From assembly GCA_017506865.1 (NCBI GenBank), contig JAFCMP010000548.1:124001-188000 (forward strand): a stretch of DNA of 64,000 bases, written 5' to 3'. The DNA is from Tribonema minus. Its lineage: Eukaryota; Sar; Xanthophyceae; Tribonematales; Tribonemataceae. The notes beneath the pieces are model-generated. The model was given only the letters and a program-made list of their open reading frames with translations. It searched no databases and was not told the DNA's origin. A program made the position numbers and the translations under genes. The first letter of the stretch is position 1. Each line of letters opens with the position of its first letter. Of the stretch, positions 51,771-64,000 are shown piece by piece.

Positions 51771-54556
51771 TCAGTCGTCTTCGCAGTACGCGAGGTATGT
51801 GCGCCTATACACCAGCAGTATGACTATGGTGACGCTCAGCACGACGCAGAGCAGCGCAAAGACGACGTGCACGCCGAGGAGCTGCGCGACGGTGCCGACA
51901 GCGAGCGGGAAGGCGATGCGCGCTACACTGCCGGCGCTGGCAAAGAGGCCCTGCAGCGCGCCCTGCGCGCGCTTGCCGACGATCTTGGAGAACATGCCGA
52001 GGACGGCGGAGTGGCCGATCTGAGGTGACGCAAGGGGCAGGCAGTAGAGACAGAGATTAGGCTTGAGTGGGGACGTCTACATGCAGAGTGTACATAGGTG
52101 GAATTCAGGCAAAAGTGCCTGGCTCAGCAAGGCACCCAGTACATTGGACAACAAGGTGGACGGTGACGCGGGCGGGTGGGCAAGGGCATTCAGAGCCAGT
52201 GACATCATCATGTTCCTCAATCAGTGAAGCTGCGCTCAATCAACACAGCAAGCCAATGAGCGGGCCGATGTAGTGACAGCGGTTTAATAATGTGACTGCA
52301 TGCAGTGTTCTCGAATGTGCTCATGGACCTCCTATGTGGGCTGTGTTTGACTGCAAACTACAGTCAGGCAAAGCAAAGTCTCAGAGCACTTGCAAGCCGA
52401 CGCCAACAATTAAGGGCAAGCTCTGAACACATGAGCCTCACTGTTGACACATGGCTGAGGCGTATTTGTCATCCAAGGGTACACTCAAGTCCAGCATGCG
52501 CACTTCAAGCCTGCGGCACTCACCGGATACCCAATGCTGTACTGCAGGAAGATGCTGGCGACGAAGCCCGCGTAGCCAAGCCCGCCCCCCTGTGTCGGCA
52601 CCACCAGCAGCGCGCACGAAAGCAGCATCACCACCGCGCCGCCGACGATGAGCTGGACGTCGTTGAAGCGCCGCGACAGCGCGCCCATGCTCAGCAGCGC
52701 CACGACGCCGCCGGCGCCGAACGTCGCAAAGAACAGGCCCGCGCTCGCGGGGCTCAGCGACAGCGTGTTGATGGCGTAGTTGGCGCCCAGCGTCTCGTAG
52801 GTCGCGATGACGCCCTTGCACGCGACGTTGAGCAGGAAGGCGCCCAGGATGGCCGCCTCCGCGCTGCGCGTGAGCGGCGCATCGTGGTTCTGCTGCTGAG
52901 CGTCGTGATTGCGCGCTGCCGCGGCAGCGCCCTCGAGGTCTTCAACGTCACCGTACGCGACCGCCTGCGCCGCTGCCGCCGCCGCCGCCGGTGTTTTTGA
53001 ACTTGAAGTAGTCTGGTGCAGCAGCGCCATTTTCTCCCCCACTGCGCCCTCCACCGCCTTCTGCTGCTGCTGCGGTCGTGGCGGCGTCGCTTTTGCGGCG
53101 GGCGCAGCGTCCTCGAGGCACAGCCACACCAGCAGCGCAACCGCCGCGCTGGCGCCCGCGAGCAGGTAGCCCGGCGCCGTGAACTGGCTCCACTCCAGGC
53201 GCACCCAGCCGCCGAGCGCAAAGTGGTGGCCGAAGCCCCACGCGCCGTCGCCTATCGCGCGGCACAGCATGGCGCCGAGCAGCGGCGTGCACGCGAAGCC
53301 GCCGTACTGGACGGCGGTGAGCATGGCGAGCATGCCGGTGCGGCGCGCGTTGGGCGTGCGGTCGGCGACGTAGCCGCGCGTGACGCCGAGCGTGCCCGAG
53401 CCGAGCCCCATCATGACCTGCGCCGCGATGAGCCATGCCGTGCTGCTCGCGAGCGCGTAGAGGATGGCGCCGAGGGACAGGGCGCTGAGCGCTGCTGCGA
53501 GGACGCGGCGGCAGCCGTACTGCGTGGACCACTTGCCGAGCAGCGGGGACGCTATGACACGGCCTGGGGGCAGCAGGGGGAGGAGTGGGGGGGGGGGAGT
53601 TGAGCAAGGGAGTGATTCGGAGGATGTGCTTGAAGCGCTTGTTTGCAGGTGTTGACCGGGTGTAAGCACAGGCACAAGTGTGGGCACGAGTGCAGAAGGA
53701 GGCATGCATGTGGTGTCAGCTGCCCTGTGGCGTCTCATGCACGAACAGTCAACAAGTGCATGAGCGGCTGATGCTGAAGGTGATGAGAAGTTGATTGATG
53801 TGAGATGCTGAGCACTGATGATGTATGTATGCACTTTATGTGAATACTCAAGTCATTATGATTCAAAAAGAAGATGCCATGATTTTGTGCTGGATATGTA
53901 CAAGGGGGCCATATTTGTGAACTTGAGTTCTCATGTAACAGACAATCAAATGCTGCAGATTACCATGGCACAAACCTGATTGCCTGTCAAGAGGGAGCAG
54001 CAGATCTGAGAACATGTCGACCTATGTAGCGTACGAGTAATAATGCTGACAATGCAGAATAGAAAAACGCTAATCCACAACAAGGTCGCCAAAGGTTCAG
54101 ATGCTGAATCTTGCATGATTTGATGCCTCCGGTGCCTTGTGGTATTGCTGAAAGTGGAGGTTTCATCACATAGACTGTGCTGCACATGCATGGACAACTT
54201 TTCCATTTCATCTGACTATCAAGCCTGGTCGTAGTGCACCAGTTCGAACACTCACCTAAACTAAACCCCGCGACAGCTGCTCCGAGAGTGCTCTTGTTCC
54301 CTCCCATGAGAATTACATAGGACGAGAGGGTGGGGAACACGATGCCTCTTGCTGTATCACCAATCAACACCACCGTCAGTATCGTCGCCAAGCTCTTGTA
54401 GTCAGCAAGCCCTTCCGTATGTTGTTCATGCTTCTTCTGCAAGGCCTCGTCGCCACGGCTGCCATAGCCGGCGTATGTCTGTTCTTGCAGCGCTCCATTG
54501 CTCTCTCTTCTCGGCAGCAGCGACTCAACGTCCGTCAGCCTATCTCGTGGAGGCAT
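51771..54556 (-). CDS. MFSD8/CLN7-like major facilitator transporter, 3 exons
   Basis: Exons 54556-54256, 53563-52524 and 52019-51771 join in phase to give about 529 aa. The protein looks like a 12-segment MFS membrane transporter. Segment 1 is near residues 57-75 (SLATILTVVLIGDTARGIVFP). The MFS signature loop is GRVIASPLLGKWSTQYGCRR (~101-120), created partly by the exon 1/2 join. A long Ala/Gln-rich central loop (about residues 250-320) separates the two halves, and the C-terminal segment is VVFALLCVVLSVTIVILLVYRR. The N-terminus carries DVESLL, a [DE]xxxL[LI] acidic dileucine signal, as in lysosomal CLN7/MFSD8. A lysosome or vacuole location is therefore inferred. The substrate is unknown. 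The start at 54556 was chosen because the protein-like sequence begins there; an upstream in-frame ATG exists at 54697. Confidence 0.8.
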
Positions 54557-55905
54557 CGCGCTACGCTTGTGTGTGTGTGTGTGTGGAAGCGCAATCAGAG
54601 GTCGTTTCTTTCCAACAGAACTTTGGGAGCGTTCCGCCAGGGCTGCGTTCCTAACGGTTATTCGGGACGTCGGGTAGATATGAATCTTCCCTCGCATCTG
54701 TGTGGTCTGTGTGGCATGTCCAAATGAGATGCTTTCTCGAGGCTGTCTGTGTTCATGTACTGCACTGTCATCTACTAAAATTTAAGAATTGTGGTTGCTT
54801 GATTTTTCACGAAGCACGTCCTGCCGCCACTGTCACGCGCCGCGACCGCAGTGCGAAGCTCGGCATCGCTTCCGCGGCGACGGCGGCCGCTGCAGCAGCG
54901 CTCAGGTGCTGCACCTCCGCCTCGTGCGCGCTGTCGCGCTCCGCTGCTGCAGCGCGCAAGCCCCGCAGCTCAACGTTGGCGCCGCTTCTGCGGCGGCGGC
55001 GGCCGCCGCAGCAGCGCTCAGGCGTCGTATCAACGCCTCGTGCGCGCTAGCGTTGCGCTCCGCAGCGTCTGGCGCACGTCCTGGTGGCATCGCCTGGACA
55101 ACAAGGCTACCACGAAGGCACTTGTACATGACCACCTCGTTGATGGATGGCTACATGAGTTGGCAACATACCAGTGGAAGCGCAGGCACCGCCACACGCG
55201 CGCACGTACGTGCTGTGCGGGCAATGGCTTCGGAGCACAACATTGTCACAAAGCCACATGCCGTCGACGAGGCAGCAGTGGCCAGCTTTGCATGATATGG
55301 TGGATCATCAGCATGCGCACCGCGCGCACAATGTGTGGCTGGCAACGCACCATGAGCATCGCCATTTCGCTGCCGCGCAGTTCGCATACACGGTCTTCAC
55401 CAACGATTGCCATGTCGCGACAAATGCTTTGCAACGAGCACTTTCCAAGGCATCAGCAATACTCGCACTGCAGTAAATACAATGAGCACCAGGCAGCTCA
55501 AGAGAGCGCGGCTGCACTGCTCATGTGCAGCAAATGACCAGTCACACGTGGGCCGCTATCTGCAACGGAGGCGCGACGCATGCTTGCTGCACCCTGCACA
55601 GGACTGGATCTCAGGTCTGTTTCATAGTAGTGGGTTCCTTGAAGCCCGCTCTGCATTGATAAAATTGCTGTACACACAGTAGTTTTGGCTGTAGCCAGAC
55701 ACTACACGGAGCGCTGCATGGTGTGAACTTGAACTGACATGCATGGTCCAGGAGAGTGGCCGCACCCTGCAGTGCCCCCCCCCCCCCAGCCCCAGCCAGG
55801 GGCTTTCCGTGTGAAGAAATGCAAGAGCTTTGCAGGAAGACCCACATGTTGCTCAGTACGCGCAAAACACATGAGTATATACAAACACTGCATGTGCATA
55901 CGTAC
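54557..55905. other. Stretch without a supported gene; GC-rich tandem duplication
   Basis: Two related ~125-bp units at about 54862-54960 and 54985-55075 share GGCGGCCGC, GCAGCAGCGCTCAGG and CCTCGTGCGCGCT. Frames run through on both strands because of GC-rich triplets. It may be the remains of an Ala-rich exon, but no splice-linked partner is found. A C-run lies near 55777-55787. Confidence 0.4.
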
Positions 55906-56118
55906 CCGTCTTGCGCAGCACCTCCGCCTTGCCGACCACCGCCGTCGCGCACTCGCGTATCACCGTCATCATGATAACCTGCGCATTCAGTAATGAGGCC
56001 TTCGCCTTGCCAACCACCGCCGTCGCGCAGTCGCGTATGGCTGTCAGTGCCGCCGCGTCCATGTCCGGGTTGCGCGCATTGTACGCGTCCGCCTGTTGTA
56101 CCATTGCCTTGTGCACAG
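55906..56118 (-). CDS. Probable internal exon of an unidentified gene, with in-frame 78-bp duplication
   Basis: On the minus strand, CAACAG acceptor and GTACGT donor bound a 213-base open exon coding VHKAMVQQADAYNARNPDMD, then AAALTAIRDCATAVVGKAK, a spacer, and TVIRECATAVVGKAEVLRK. The AIRDCATAVVGKAK and VIRECATAVVGKAE units are 78 bases apart (units begin at 55921 and 55999 on the plus strand), an in-frame tandem duplication. The family is not recognised, and neighbouring exons were not found with confidence. Confidence 0.5.
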
Positions 56119-57207
56119 CTGTTGCGTGTCACAATGTTGAAGATGAAGGATATTGGAAATACAGCAACACGCACATGTGCAAGGTTGTGATGATATGGTA
56201 GAGGGCTGCAGAGGTGCCCCTGCAGTGCAGCCTGCAGTGCAGCAGCAAACACAATACTGGTTCAGCAGAAACAAGTCGCTGACGAGACCAGCCATTATGG
56301 CAGAGTGGGTAACACAAGGTGTGCAGAAGAAAACAGGTTAAGCTGGATCGTAAAGAACTTGCCATTGTGCAATTTTTGTGAAAGTGAAGGAATGGTCCTG
56401 AGGGGCTGAGGGTATGTACACCTGAACTGGTGCTTGCCCAATTACTGGTGGACCAACAGGAGTAACATTTTTGCACAACAAATTATGGGGGGCACTTGAA
56501 TGTGTGTCATATGCTACAGCTGTCACAAGCCTAGCACTCCGGATGTTGCTGAGGCTTCAAGGCTTGAAGTCCGCAGCGGATACCCACCTGCAATGAAAGG
56601 GCAACAGAAACGCAGTACAGAGCACACAACTCTTGGACCACATGGTGCGTTACCTGAAGCGATTGCAACGGCCGTCACAGCATCAGCTACGTGTCCACTG
56701 GCCTGACACTACTACTTCCATGTAGTATGTTCCGCAGAGTCCAAGACGCCAGGCACTGTGTGAGGGCGTGTACTGTCATAGTCGGTTGTGAATTTGTCTC
56801 GCTACAGTGCTGTTGTTTGCAGTGAAGCCCATGCACCGTGACGCTTGACTCGTGACAGAATTAGCCTACATGAGAAACTCATCAGCGAACACGCTTGCTG
56901 CATGTGCACACTTTGCGTATGCAAACAACTTCGTTGCCTTGGACATGCAGATATCTTCGTAATGTTGACACTCGCTGATGTCAATGTCATCATGATTAAA
57001 GCATGCACTATTGTTTTCAGCGATATTCATAAACAATCAAAGTACTTCAGCTCAAGGACGATACAAGAGAGATCCCAGTATAGTGGTGGGGCGGCCCGCT
57101 CTTACATCGTAGCTCCCCCTGTAGTCAGGAAGAAGCAAGTGTCAAACTGCCAAGCATGCCCACTGTGCGCAGTCATGATCAAAAATAGTTTGAAACGCGT
57201 GTGGCCC
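56119..57207. other. Gene-free stretch next to the right arm
   Basis: No supported frame was found. It may contain undetected short exons of the unidentified gene at 55906-56118. Confidence 0.4.
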
Positions 57208-57339
57208 GCAATGCACGATGCCACTACCTACCTACCTACATACCCGCATGTTGCTGGTGCTGCGTATGCGCAAAAGGCGCGTGCGCGCGTTTTTTTTTTT
57301 TTTTTCGGGTTGTTCAGGAGGAGAAAAACCCCTGCCTCT

Positions 57340-57465
57340 AGCTTTCGCTACCCGGTTCACAGTTGCATATGCAACTACCGTCATGCGACGGTACGAGGGT
57401 AGGTACCAGAGGGAACCACCCCTCAGGTTATGTGGGAGTTGAACCCACTAAAAAACCTCCATGCA
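57340..57465 (-). other. Conserved multi-hairpin element, right copy
   Basis: The minus strand keeps the AGGTT/AACCT plus GTGGG/CCCAC minihelix (loop TTCAACT here, TTCAGAT in the left copy), the TACCGTC-GCAT-GACGGTA hairpin, the GTTGC/GCAAC hairpin (loop ATAT here, CTGT in the left copy) and the CTACCC/GGGTAG closing helix. A ~9-base insertion present in the left copy (TCCCGGAGC) is absent. Stems are preserved while loops vary. Confidence 0.5.
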
Positions 57466-60400
57466 TGGGGCTACAGCTGGTGAGGCTGCAGGTACTTGCA
57501 TACGTGACCCCCATGCTGCACTCCGGACGTGGTCTTGGACACCGATCAGGTGCAAGGTCTGACAGGGGACGCGGGGGGGGGGGGGGGGAGGGACATTTTA
57601 TTGGCAAGTTGGCATAAAACGTGCAGTGCTAGACAGGCCTCCCTTGGGGCCTTGGTAAATTAAAACAGAAGTCAATGGGGGCTGGCCAGGACCATAACAC
57701 TCACGGCTGTAAGCCAGTACATGAACCGTGCCATGTGAATGCCCACCGCACTGCGCACAAGCTAGCCTGCCATTGCTGTTTATGGCAAATCGTCCACCAA
57801 AGTGGTGGAAAAGTGCTCTTTGCACAGTACCACATACGTGGGGCTGCAACTGGCAATGTCAGAAGTGTTTGAAAGGTGAGGGAGAGCTGAGTGCGCATGC
57901 TGAAATCATCCATGTGCGGTAGCACTGACCCACAAATCCAGGTGCGGGCACTTGTCGCGTCGCTGAGCCAGCACCCGAGTCGGCGCTCGGTCCTGTGCAG
58001 AGGCAAAGGTAGAGCAGCAAACAAGCACAAAAGCACGCACAGTGCAAGTGGTAAGGCCCTCGGCAGAGGAATGTGTTTTGGCAGGATCGGGGGAGCGCCT
58101 GCGTGGCAACAGGTCTTGTCATGTAAGTATGGCCTACAGAGGTAATGAACATACAAATGACATGTGAACACCAGTGATGAGCAGAAATCCTGAAGGCACG
58201 CTTATCAAGGCCCCTGGTGCTATAGTTCAACAAGTACCACTAGGGAGCTGAAGCTACTGTCAGAGTAACAGGCATGCAGCTATGCACACTGATTGTATCA
58301 ACAAGCAACCTCCAAAGTTCCTCACCTGATGATCGCTGTTTGGCCTGCCGGGATGGCCCACTCTGACCGTTTCTGGAGATGCAGAGGCTGATTGTGCCAG
58401 AAGAGCCGGGGCGCATCGCCAGAGCCGCAGGGTGCTGCCAGACTGCCTGACAGGGAGTGCTATGGCTGTTTGCCAGCACTTGCGTTGTCAAGCGGCCCAA
58501 CTGTGGGTCGCCGGGTAGCTTACGCCGGCACGTGTCGCTGGTATCGTGAGCCTGGCCAGCCAAACTGCAGAGCTCAACTGAAACCGCCAGATGGGTTGTC
58601 CATCCGCCGCTCCCTGGCGCTTGTTCATCCCATGCCGACTGATGCCGGGGCCCCTGCAGCGGAGGCGAGGATGGAAGGACAGGCAGACAGTGCAGTGCCA
58701 TTGGTGAGACAGGTATAAAATCAACATTGTCAGAGCCAGAAGACGCAGGCGCACTGCCCAACACGCAAGCGCCGCGTCATCACCTCGAGTATAGAGTGTC
58801 AGTGACTTGAAGCAGCCCACGTGCAGGTGGTAGGGTAGCGTACGTCGGCTATCGTCGCCTTGATCATGAGCGCAATCATCCACAATGCACAGCTCCAAAA
58901 AAATTGTCACTGCTGCTCCCCTGTCTTTTCTCCATCCCATGCATTGCAGCGTTCATTTTTTTTTCTGGCGGTCACAGGTACATGCACCAGCTAGTGTTAC
59001 GTTTCCAAAACCATGCTTGACGCTTGACACACATCAGACCGCCAGACTTGCAACAAGTAGCCACCCCTCGTCCCAAGAGGCCTGCAAATCGTGGTACTTT
59101 TTGTTTGATGAAGGTGCAGTGCAGTCCAGGTACTCTAGCTTGAGAGGTGTCAAACTTCAAACGTGAAGTACAGCTGTCATGGTGTGACCTGACCCTGCTG
59201 GAGCTCACATTTCAATTGGGTGTTCAAATGCACATCAACATTTTGAAGCAGACGATAAACACTGACCGTTGTGTTGGGGTCCGGGCGGAGCCAAGGCGGT
59301 GCTTGCAGAGCCCTCAAGTCCAGGTTGTGCACCCTGAGGCACGGAGCGGCAACTTCAAGGCAAGAGCAACCAGAAGTAAGTCGTCACACCACCTCTTTTG
59401 TGCAAGCCTGAAACAGTGAGGCTCGTACGCTCTGTCAAAGCAAGCACACCATCAACGCCACGATATTGAGCGCACACAGAGGATGCTTCTGCCTCTTTCA
59501 TGCTCTAGTATGGTTGACATGTTTTGGTGTACAGCAGGCAGAGGTGGGGTCGACTTGCGCAGCAGTCAAGACTACTGCTAACAGTACTCACTAGCAAGCA
59601 GCAGCAGGCGTCTGACCATGTCCTGGGGGTAATGACAGGAGGGGGGTGCTCAGCAAAGCACACCACGCAATGTGTAGGTTGGGGCATAGATATGCTTGGA
59701 GCCAGGCACTCACCTGAGGGCACTCGTGTCTGGATGGGAGGGGAGGGGCGTTGCGCAAAGGTCGATCTTGATCCGCAGCTGTAGTACAGGGGAGCAGCTG
59801 ACACCCTGGAGACGATTCGAACCAGCTGCTTCAAAGAATAACGAGACCATGCGTACTGAGACACTTTCAAATTGTCACAACAGGCATGAGGACCGCTCTG
59901 CATCACTCATCTGGGATTTTTTGCATCCTGAGCAAGAGTTAACAAAAGTACGACGAGGTTCGGTACTGGTTGACTTTTACAATGCCAACAAGGGCCGCAC
60001 TTGTCTGCTCACAAGGTGCCGAACTCTGAAGTGCAAGACATTGAAGTATGCGAGAAATGGTTAAGGTTTATTGTTTCAGCTTTAGTGCAAGCTGCATACG
60101 TGGGATTGGGCACCTGCACATGCAACACAGGCACATGATGTCAGTAATATGCTGGATGAAGCAAGCCCCACTCCTCTAACGTCAGGGTTCACACTAATGC
60201 TACCTACTGCAAAAGGCACAAGCGGGTCACATTAGCAACGATTACTAACACCAGCCGTGCACGCAATGTTGAGCGCTGCTGACAAAAGGTGCTTGAAGAA
60301 TTGGCGCATCATGCACATTGAAGTTGGCCAGTGCACTTACTGCATCTGGTCCTTGCATGCTTGCTCTACGGAGGCCAGCGCCAGCATCCATGCTGCTGCT

Positions 60401-61639
60401 GACTGCACTGACCCCTCCCTTGCCACATCATGAATTCTGCAAGTGTGGCGGTCGCCAGAGTCCAAACTTCACAGAAGGGCTCCTGAGCTGAAAGCTGGTG
60501 ACGCTCCAAAAACAGCAAGTGATGTCAGTGCTCAGGTTCCAGGCCGGCACAGGCTGTTGCAGACAAGCCATGCAGGGTACTTCAACGTGACGAACAGCGT
60601 GTCAGTGAGTCACCCTAATTCCAAAGGCTTGTAACCACCACCAGTGCCAAGATGAGAATGCTTTTGAGATGCCACGCATGCAGCGCGATTTGTCAGCGTC
60701 TGGGCCCTAAAGTGGTTGCACCTGACGCACAACAAACTCAAAGATGATCAGTGCTCTGTGAGCACAGCGTGCGGCGGCAGTAGCATTGCAATGCCAGTAC
60801 AGCGTCTTGCCAGTCCTGCGCTTTATGTGCACTTCACAGTGCAATCATTAGTTAGCCTGGCACATTCAATCCATGCACCAGTGATGATGTCACAGCCCGG
60901 ATCACCAGAGAACCCATGAATGGATGGCAAGGCGGGCGTACAAATTGAAGCGCGCAACTTCAACAGGCCGGCCGCTGAGCTGAGTGCTGAAGGCGATGCC
61001 AGTATTCAGATTCAACGCCTGCAGGTGCTGGCCAATGTGAGCAGTTGAAGAAAAGCCCTTTTGGGTACTTGAACTTAGCCAATTTGCCTTCCCCTCGCCA
61101 GCGAGTCTCAGTACAAGAGGCTTGTGGTTAGTGTCGAGGTGGCCACCAACTTTCAGCAGTAAAGGAATGCCATGCCCGTCCCGTAGCGTCGTCTTGTCAG
61201 TGGTTGCTCACGTGTCACTGAGATGGCTGTGCCGTACACACCCAACGCACATCTCCCCAAGGTCCAAAGCGGTGGTGCAATACTCGCAGCGATGGTGGCA
61301 TCTGGGTCGCAAATTCCTGAGCTCTGTCATTAATGAATTCTGAGTATACTAAAGTGCAAGTGAGCTGAGCCCCAACTCAATCCTACACCTCCCAGTCTCT
61401 CGCTCCACCTACATTAATCCTAACCCTAAGCAAACCTAAGTGGACATCAATCCTAAGTTAACGCAATCCAGATCCAGACGCCAACCCTAAGTGTACCCCA
61501 ATCCCAAGAGGCTAACATTGAGACTCATTGACAAGAAAGTGGAGGCAATCCAGGTGAGGTGCCTTTACCCAGGGGACAAGTCGCGCTGCAACTTGATTTA
61601 TAGCGTAGTGGACAGTATAACAGGTGACGGCTAGCTAGT

Positions 61640-62655
61640 AGAAGTATGCACTTACCTGACTTGATAGACATGTCCATGTCAAGTCACACACTGAAATATT
61701 GATTGCACTGTTACAGGTAAGAGCTATTAGGTGGTAAGCACTTACCTCACCATTTAGACACCTGCACTGCTTCAAAAGGACATGCTTTTACTTCAGAATT
61801 GTTCAAGTATCTGTACAGCTGACATGCACTCACTTTGCCAGTTCGCCATCTACACTTCAATTCCCTCTTTGAAGTTCAGTGTCTTCATCTCAGCATATAA
61901 ACGCTAGCTGGTTTGCACTTACCTGACCATTTAGACATGAAAAGTGTATGTGTGCAGCTGGCATGCACTCACCTCACCACTTCGCCATCTACACTTCAAG
62001 CCTTACCTGGAGGTTCAGTGTGTTCACTTCAAATCGCATGGTGAAGCATCGTGTGCATTTAGAATCAAGGCGTGGGCCCCGAGCTAGCTGGTATGCACTT
62101 ACCTGACCATTTTGTAAACCTACACTGTTGCAGAATGACAAGCTCCTACTCCAGAAGTACTGAAGTACGTCTACAGCTGACATGCACTCACCTGACCACT
62201 TCACCATTTGCACTTCAAATCCAACATTGAGGTTCCGAAGTCAGTGTGTTCATCTCAATAGGTGAGCGCTAGCGAGTTTGTGCTACCTGACCATGTGGAC
62301 ACACTGTGTATGATACCATCAAAGCATCTATTGTGTGAAGCTGAACACATGGGCGCTAGCTGGCATGCGCTTACCTGACCTTGCCGACACGCACCTTATG
62401 AATTACCCACCAAAATGACATGCTTTTACTTCAGCATGTTTGAAATATGTACAGCCGACATGCACTCACCTGACCAGTTTGCCCCTTACACTTCCAAATC
62501 CAACATCGAGGCTCAGTGTGTCCTTCTCAACAGGTGAGGAGCAGCTAATTTGCACTTATCTGATCATGTAGGCACGTGCTTTGTATATCGCACATCAAAG
62601 CGACCATTGTGTATAGCTGAACAGGTGAGCTCTATCTGGTGTACGCTTACTTGAC
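61640..62655 (-). repeat. Right-arm copy of the ~90-bp splice-donor satellite
   Basis: On the minus strand, TCAGGTRAGTGCA-like motifs recur near 61647, 61737, 61829, 61916, 61965, 62095, 62184, 62279, 62367, 62459, 62550 and 62640, again 12 units. Most are ~90 bases apart, with one irregular pair (61916/61965). Several have decayed, for example the units near 61829 and 62640. Confidence 0.8.
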
Positions 62656-63339
62656 CGTGTCAACACACGCACACAATATATTAACCATCAGAGTTGGAAA
62701 TCTGTTGAGCACAAGTACCAAATTTGCAAGCAAAGCATATGATGTTTTTTTGTCCAGATAAGCCCTGAAAAATATCGTGTGATAAAACTGACCTTAGTCA
62801 TTGTGGACGCGTTGCGGGGGTGCCAACGCGGAAGTGCCAGTGAGGGGGTGCCAAACCAGGGGCCATTGTGTTGAAGTTTCAGGTGGCGCACCCTGAGGCA
62901 GAAAAAGAAATGAAAAGCCATGAGCACACGGTGACACCCGTTGTATGACAACAGCATAGGTTAGCTCGGCACATGCGCTATGTTAGAGCACACACATCAT
63001 TAATATGACAGACATTGTTTCGCAACGAGCACGTGCAGGAGATTTCTGACATCAAGGCATGGGGCAACAGATCACGAGGCTATGTCGTCCTGTCAGCGTG
63101 TGATAGCAAAATACAGGCATCTGCGCCACAATGCAGTTCGAAGCTAGGCAGCATATGCGTGCTCACATGCGCGTGTGCACTTACCGTGGTTTCTCCTTGC
63201 AGCAGTGCTCTACGGAGACGAGCGACACCGCTCACCCCTCCCGGCGCGATGATCGCGTGTTGAGCACTGTCCACTGTCGCGTCCCGCCACATAGAGCTCG
63301 TGAAAGAGATCCCAATGAAGACCAGTACGCACAGCGCGC

Positions 63340-63960
63340 GGCGGCAGCAGCATGGCAATGCCAGTACAATGTCCTGCCAGTCCTGTGCATCATGTGCACG
63401 TCACCGTGCAATCATTGGCCGGGTCCAATCATTGGCCGCGTCCATTCAAAGCCATACACCATTGATGATGCCCAACCAGACGTTCAGTGACGACCATAAA
63501 CGGCACGGCTGGGCACACAAATTCAAGCGCAACTTCAACAGGGTGGCTGCTGAGCTGAGCGCCATCGAGTGCTGGTGTTGGTCCACAAGAAGTGATCAAC
63601 AGTGCTGAGTTTCCTGCACTTATTGTCAGCGTGAGCAGTTGCAAAAGAGCCATTTGGGCACTTCAACTCAATCAGTAGCCATGCCTTGTGCCAGTCAACT
63701 CCATACCAGAGGCTTGTGGCTACAGTAGTGCCAAGATGACCACCAAACTTCAGCAGTGAAGGGATGCCATGCCCGTCCCGTACCGTTGTCTTGTCAGCGT
63801 TTGCTCGTGTGCCACTGAGCTGGCTGCACCGTACGAACTCAATGTACATCTGCTCAAACTCCAAAGCGGTGGTGCAATGCTTCCAGTGCTGGTGGCGCCT
63901 ACGTCACAATGTTTGAGGTCTGCCATACCAACTGCAACAGTTAGCTCCATGCTGATATTG
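63340..63960 (-). repeat. Second copy of the arm sub-repeat, direct to 60700-61340
   Basis: It shares long similar stretches with 60770-61340 in the same orientation, for example GCAATGCCAGTACA, CACTGAGATGGCTG-like and GGTGGTGCAAT strings. It implies that the repeat family continues toward, and possibly past, the right edge of the window. Confidence 0.6.
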
Positions 63961-64000
63961 CACGCACTGGCGTTAGTCACACCCAATCACAGTCATCATG

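Larger units (their letters stand above)
57208..63137 (-). repeat. Right arm of the ~6 kb inverted repeat
   Basis: This is the inverted counterpart of 1-5996. The inner edge is near 57208. Position 63137 corresponds to window base 1, so homology may run further. A T-run at about 57291-57306 mirrors the left A-run, and a G-run at about 57572-57590 mirrors the left C-run at 5611-5624. Right-arm frames such as 57701-58171 (minus) share strings with the left arm (for example SVLPHMDDFSMRTQLSLTFQ) but lie in otherwise broken sequence. Confidence 0.85.

Noticed and set aside
51075-52028. 317-aa plus-strand frame
   Set aside because: It runs through G-runs and then antisense to the last transporter exon; it reflects composition only.
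54851-55537. 228-aa Arg/Ala-rich frame
   Set aside because: GC-rich triplets leave several frames open on both strands; there is no recognisable domain or start.
61410-61510. Interstitial telomere repeats
   Set aside because: CCTAACCCTAAG-like words (and TTAGGGTTAG near 23555) are few and irregular; there is no tandem telomeric array.

Overview
The window is nuclear DNA of a eukaryote, most likely a GC-rich, intron-rich unicellular alga or other protist. The evidence is GT-AG introns with CAG|GTGCGT-type donors and (T/C)nCAG acceptors, eIF3f, a WD40 ASTRA-type protein, a lysosomal-type MFS transporter, and a phosphofructokinase gene in which two PPi-PFK domains are fused in one chain. Codon third positions are strongly G/C in real exons. 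The exact lineage cannot be settled from the sequence. No tRNA, rRNA or CRISPR array was seen.

Layout. (1) 1-~5996 and ~57208-63137 (or beyond) are two diverged copies of one ~6 kb repeat in inverted orientation. Each copy carries a 12-unit ~90-bp satellite in which every unit holds a near-perfect 5' splice-site consensus, and a compact set of potential RNA hairpins next to an A-run. The left copy is cut by the window edge. (2) 7748-14682 holds ordinary genes: eIF3f (minus), an RluA-family pseudouridine synthase (plus, 3 exons) and a GNB1L/ASA1-like WD40 protein (minus, 2 exons). (3) 14829-30871 is a 21-exon gene for a fused pyrophosphate-dependent phosphofructokinase of about 1,194 aa. The first domain has the catalytic motifs; the second has lost them and is probably regulatory. 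Its introns hold many decayed tandem copies of the adjoining exon edges. (4) 26889-48251 is a recent tandem duplication with an 8,570-bp period and 4-bp microhomology at the junction. Copy A keeps the complete PFK 3' end. Copy B has a 949-bp deletion and a 5,154-bp non-LTR retrotransposon (RT plus restriction-like endonuclease, 14-bp target-site duplication). The duplication split a DUF6940-like gene so that neither copy now reads through. (5) 51771-54556 is an MFSD8/CLN7-like transporter (minus, 3 exons). An unidentified exon with an in-frame 78-bp duplication lies at 55906-56118.

The genes form no operon or pathway. The coherent story is structural: segmental duplication at several scales (exon edge, 90-bp satellite, 8.6-kb block, 6-kb inverted arms) has shaped this locus. 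Exon coordinates were assigned by hand from splice consensus, reading phase and remembered protein families; none has been checked against transcripts.
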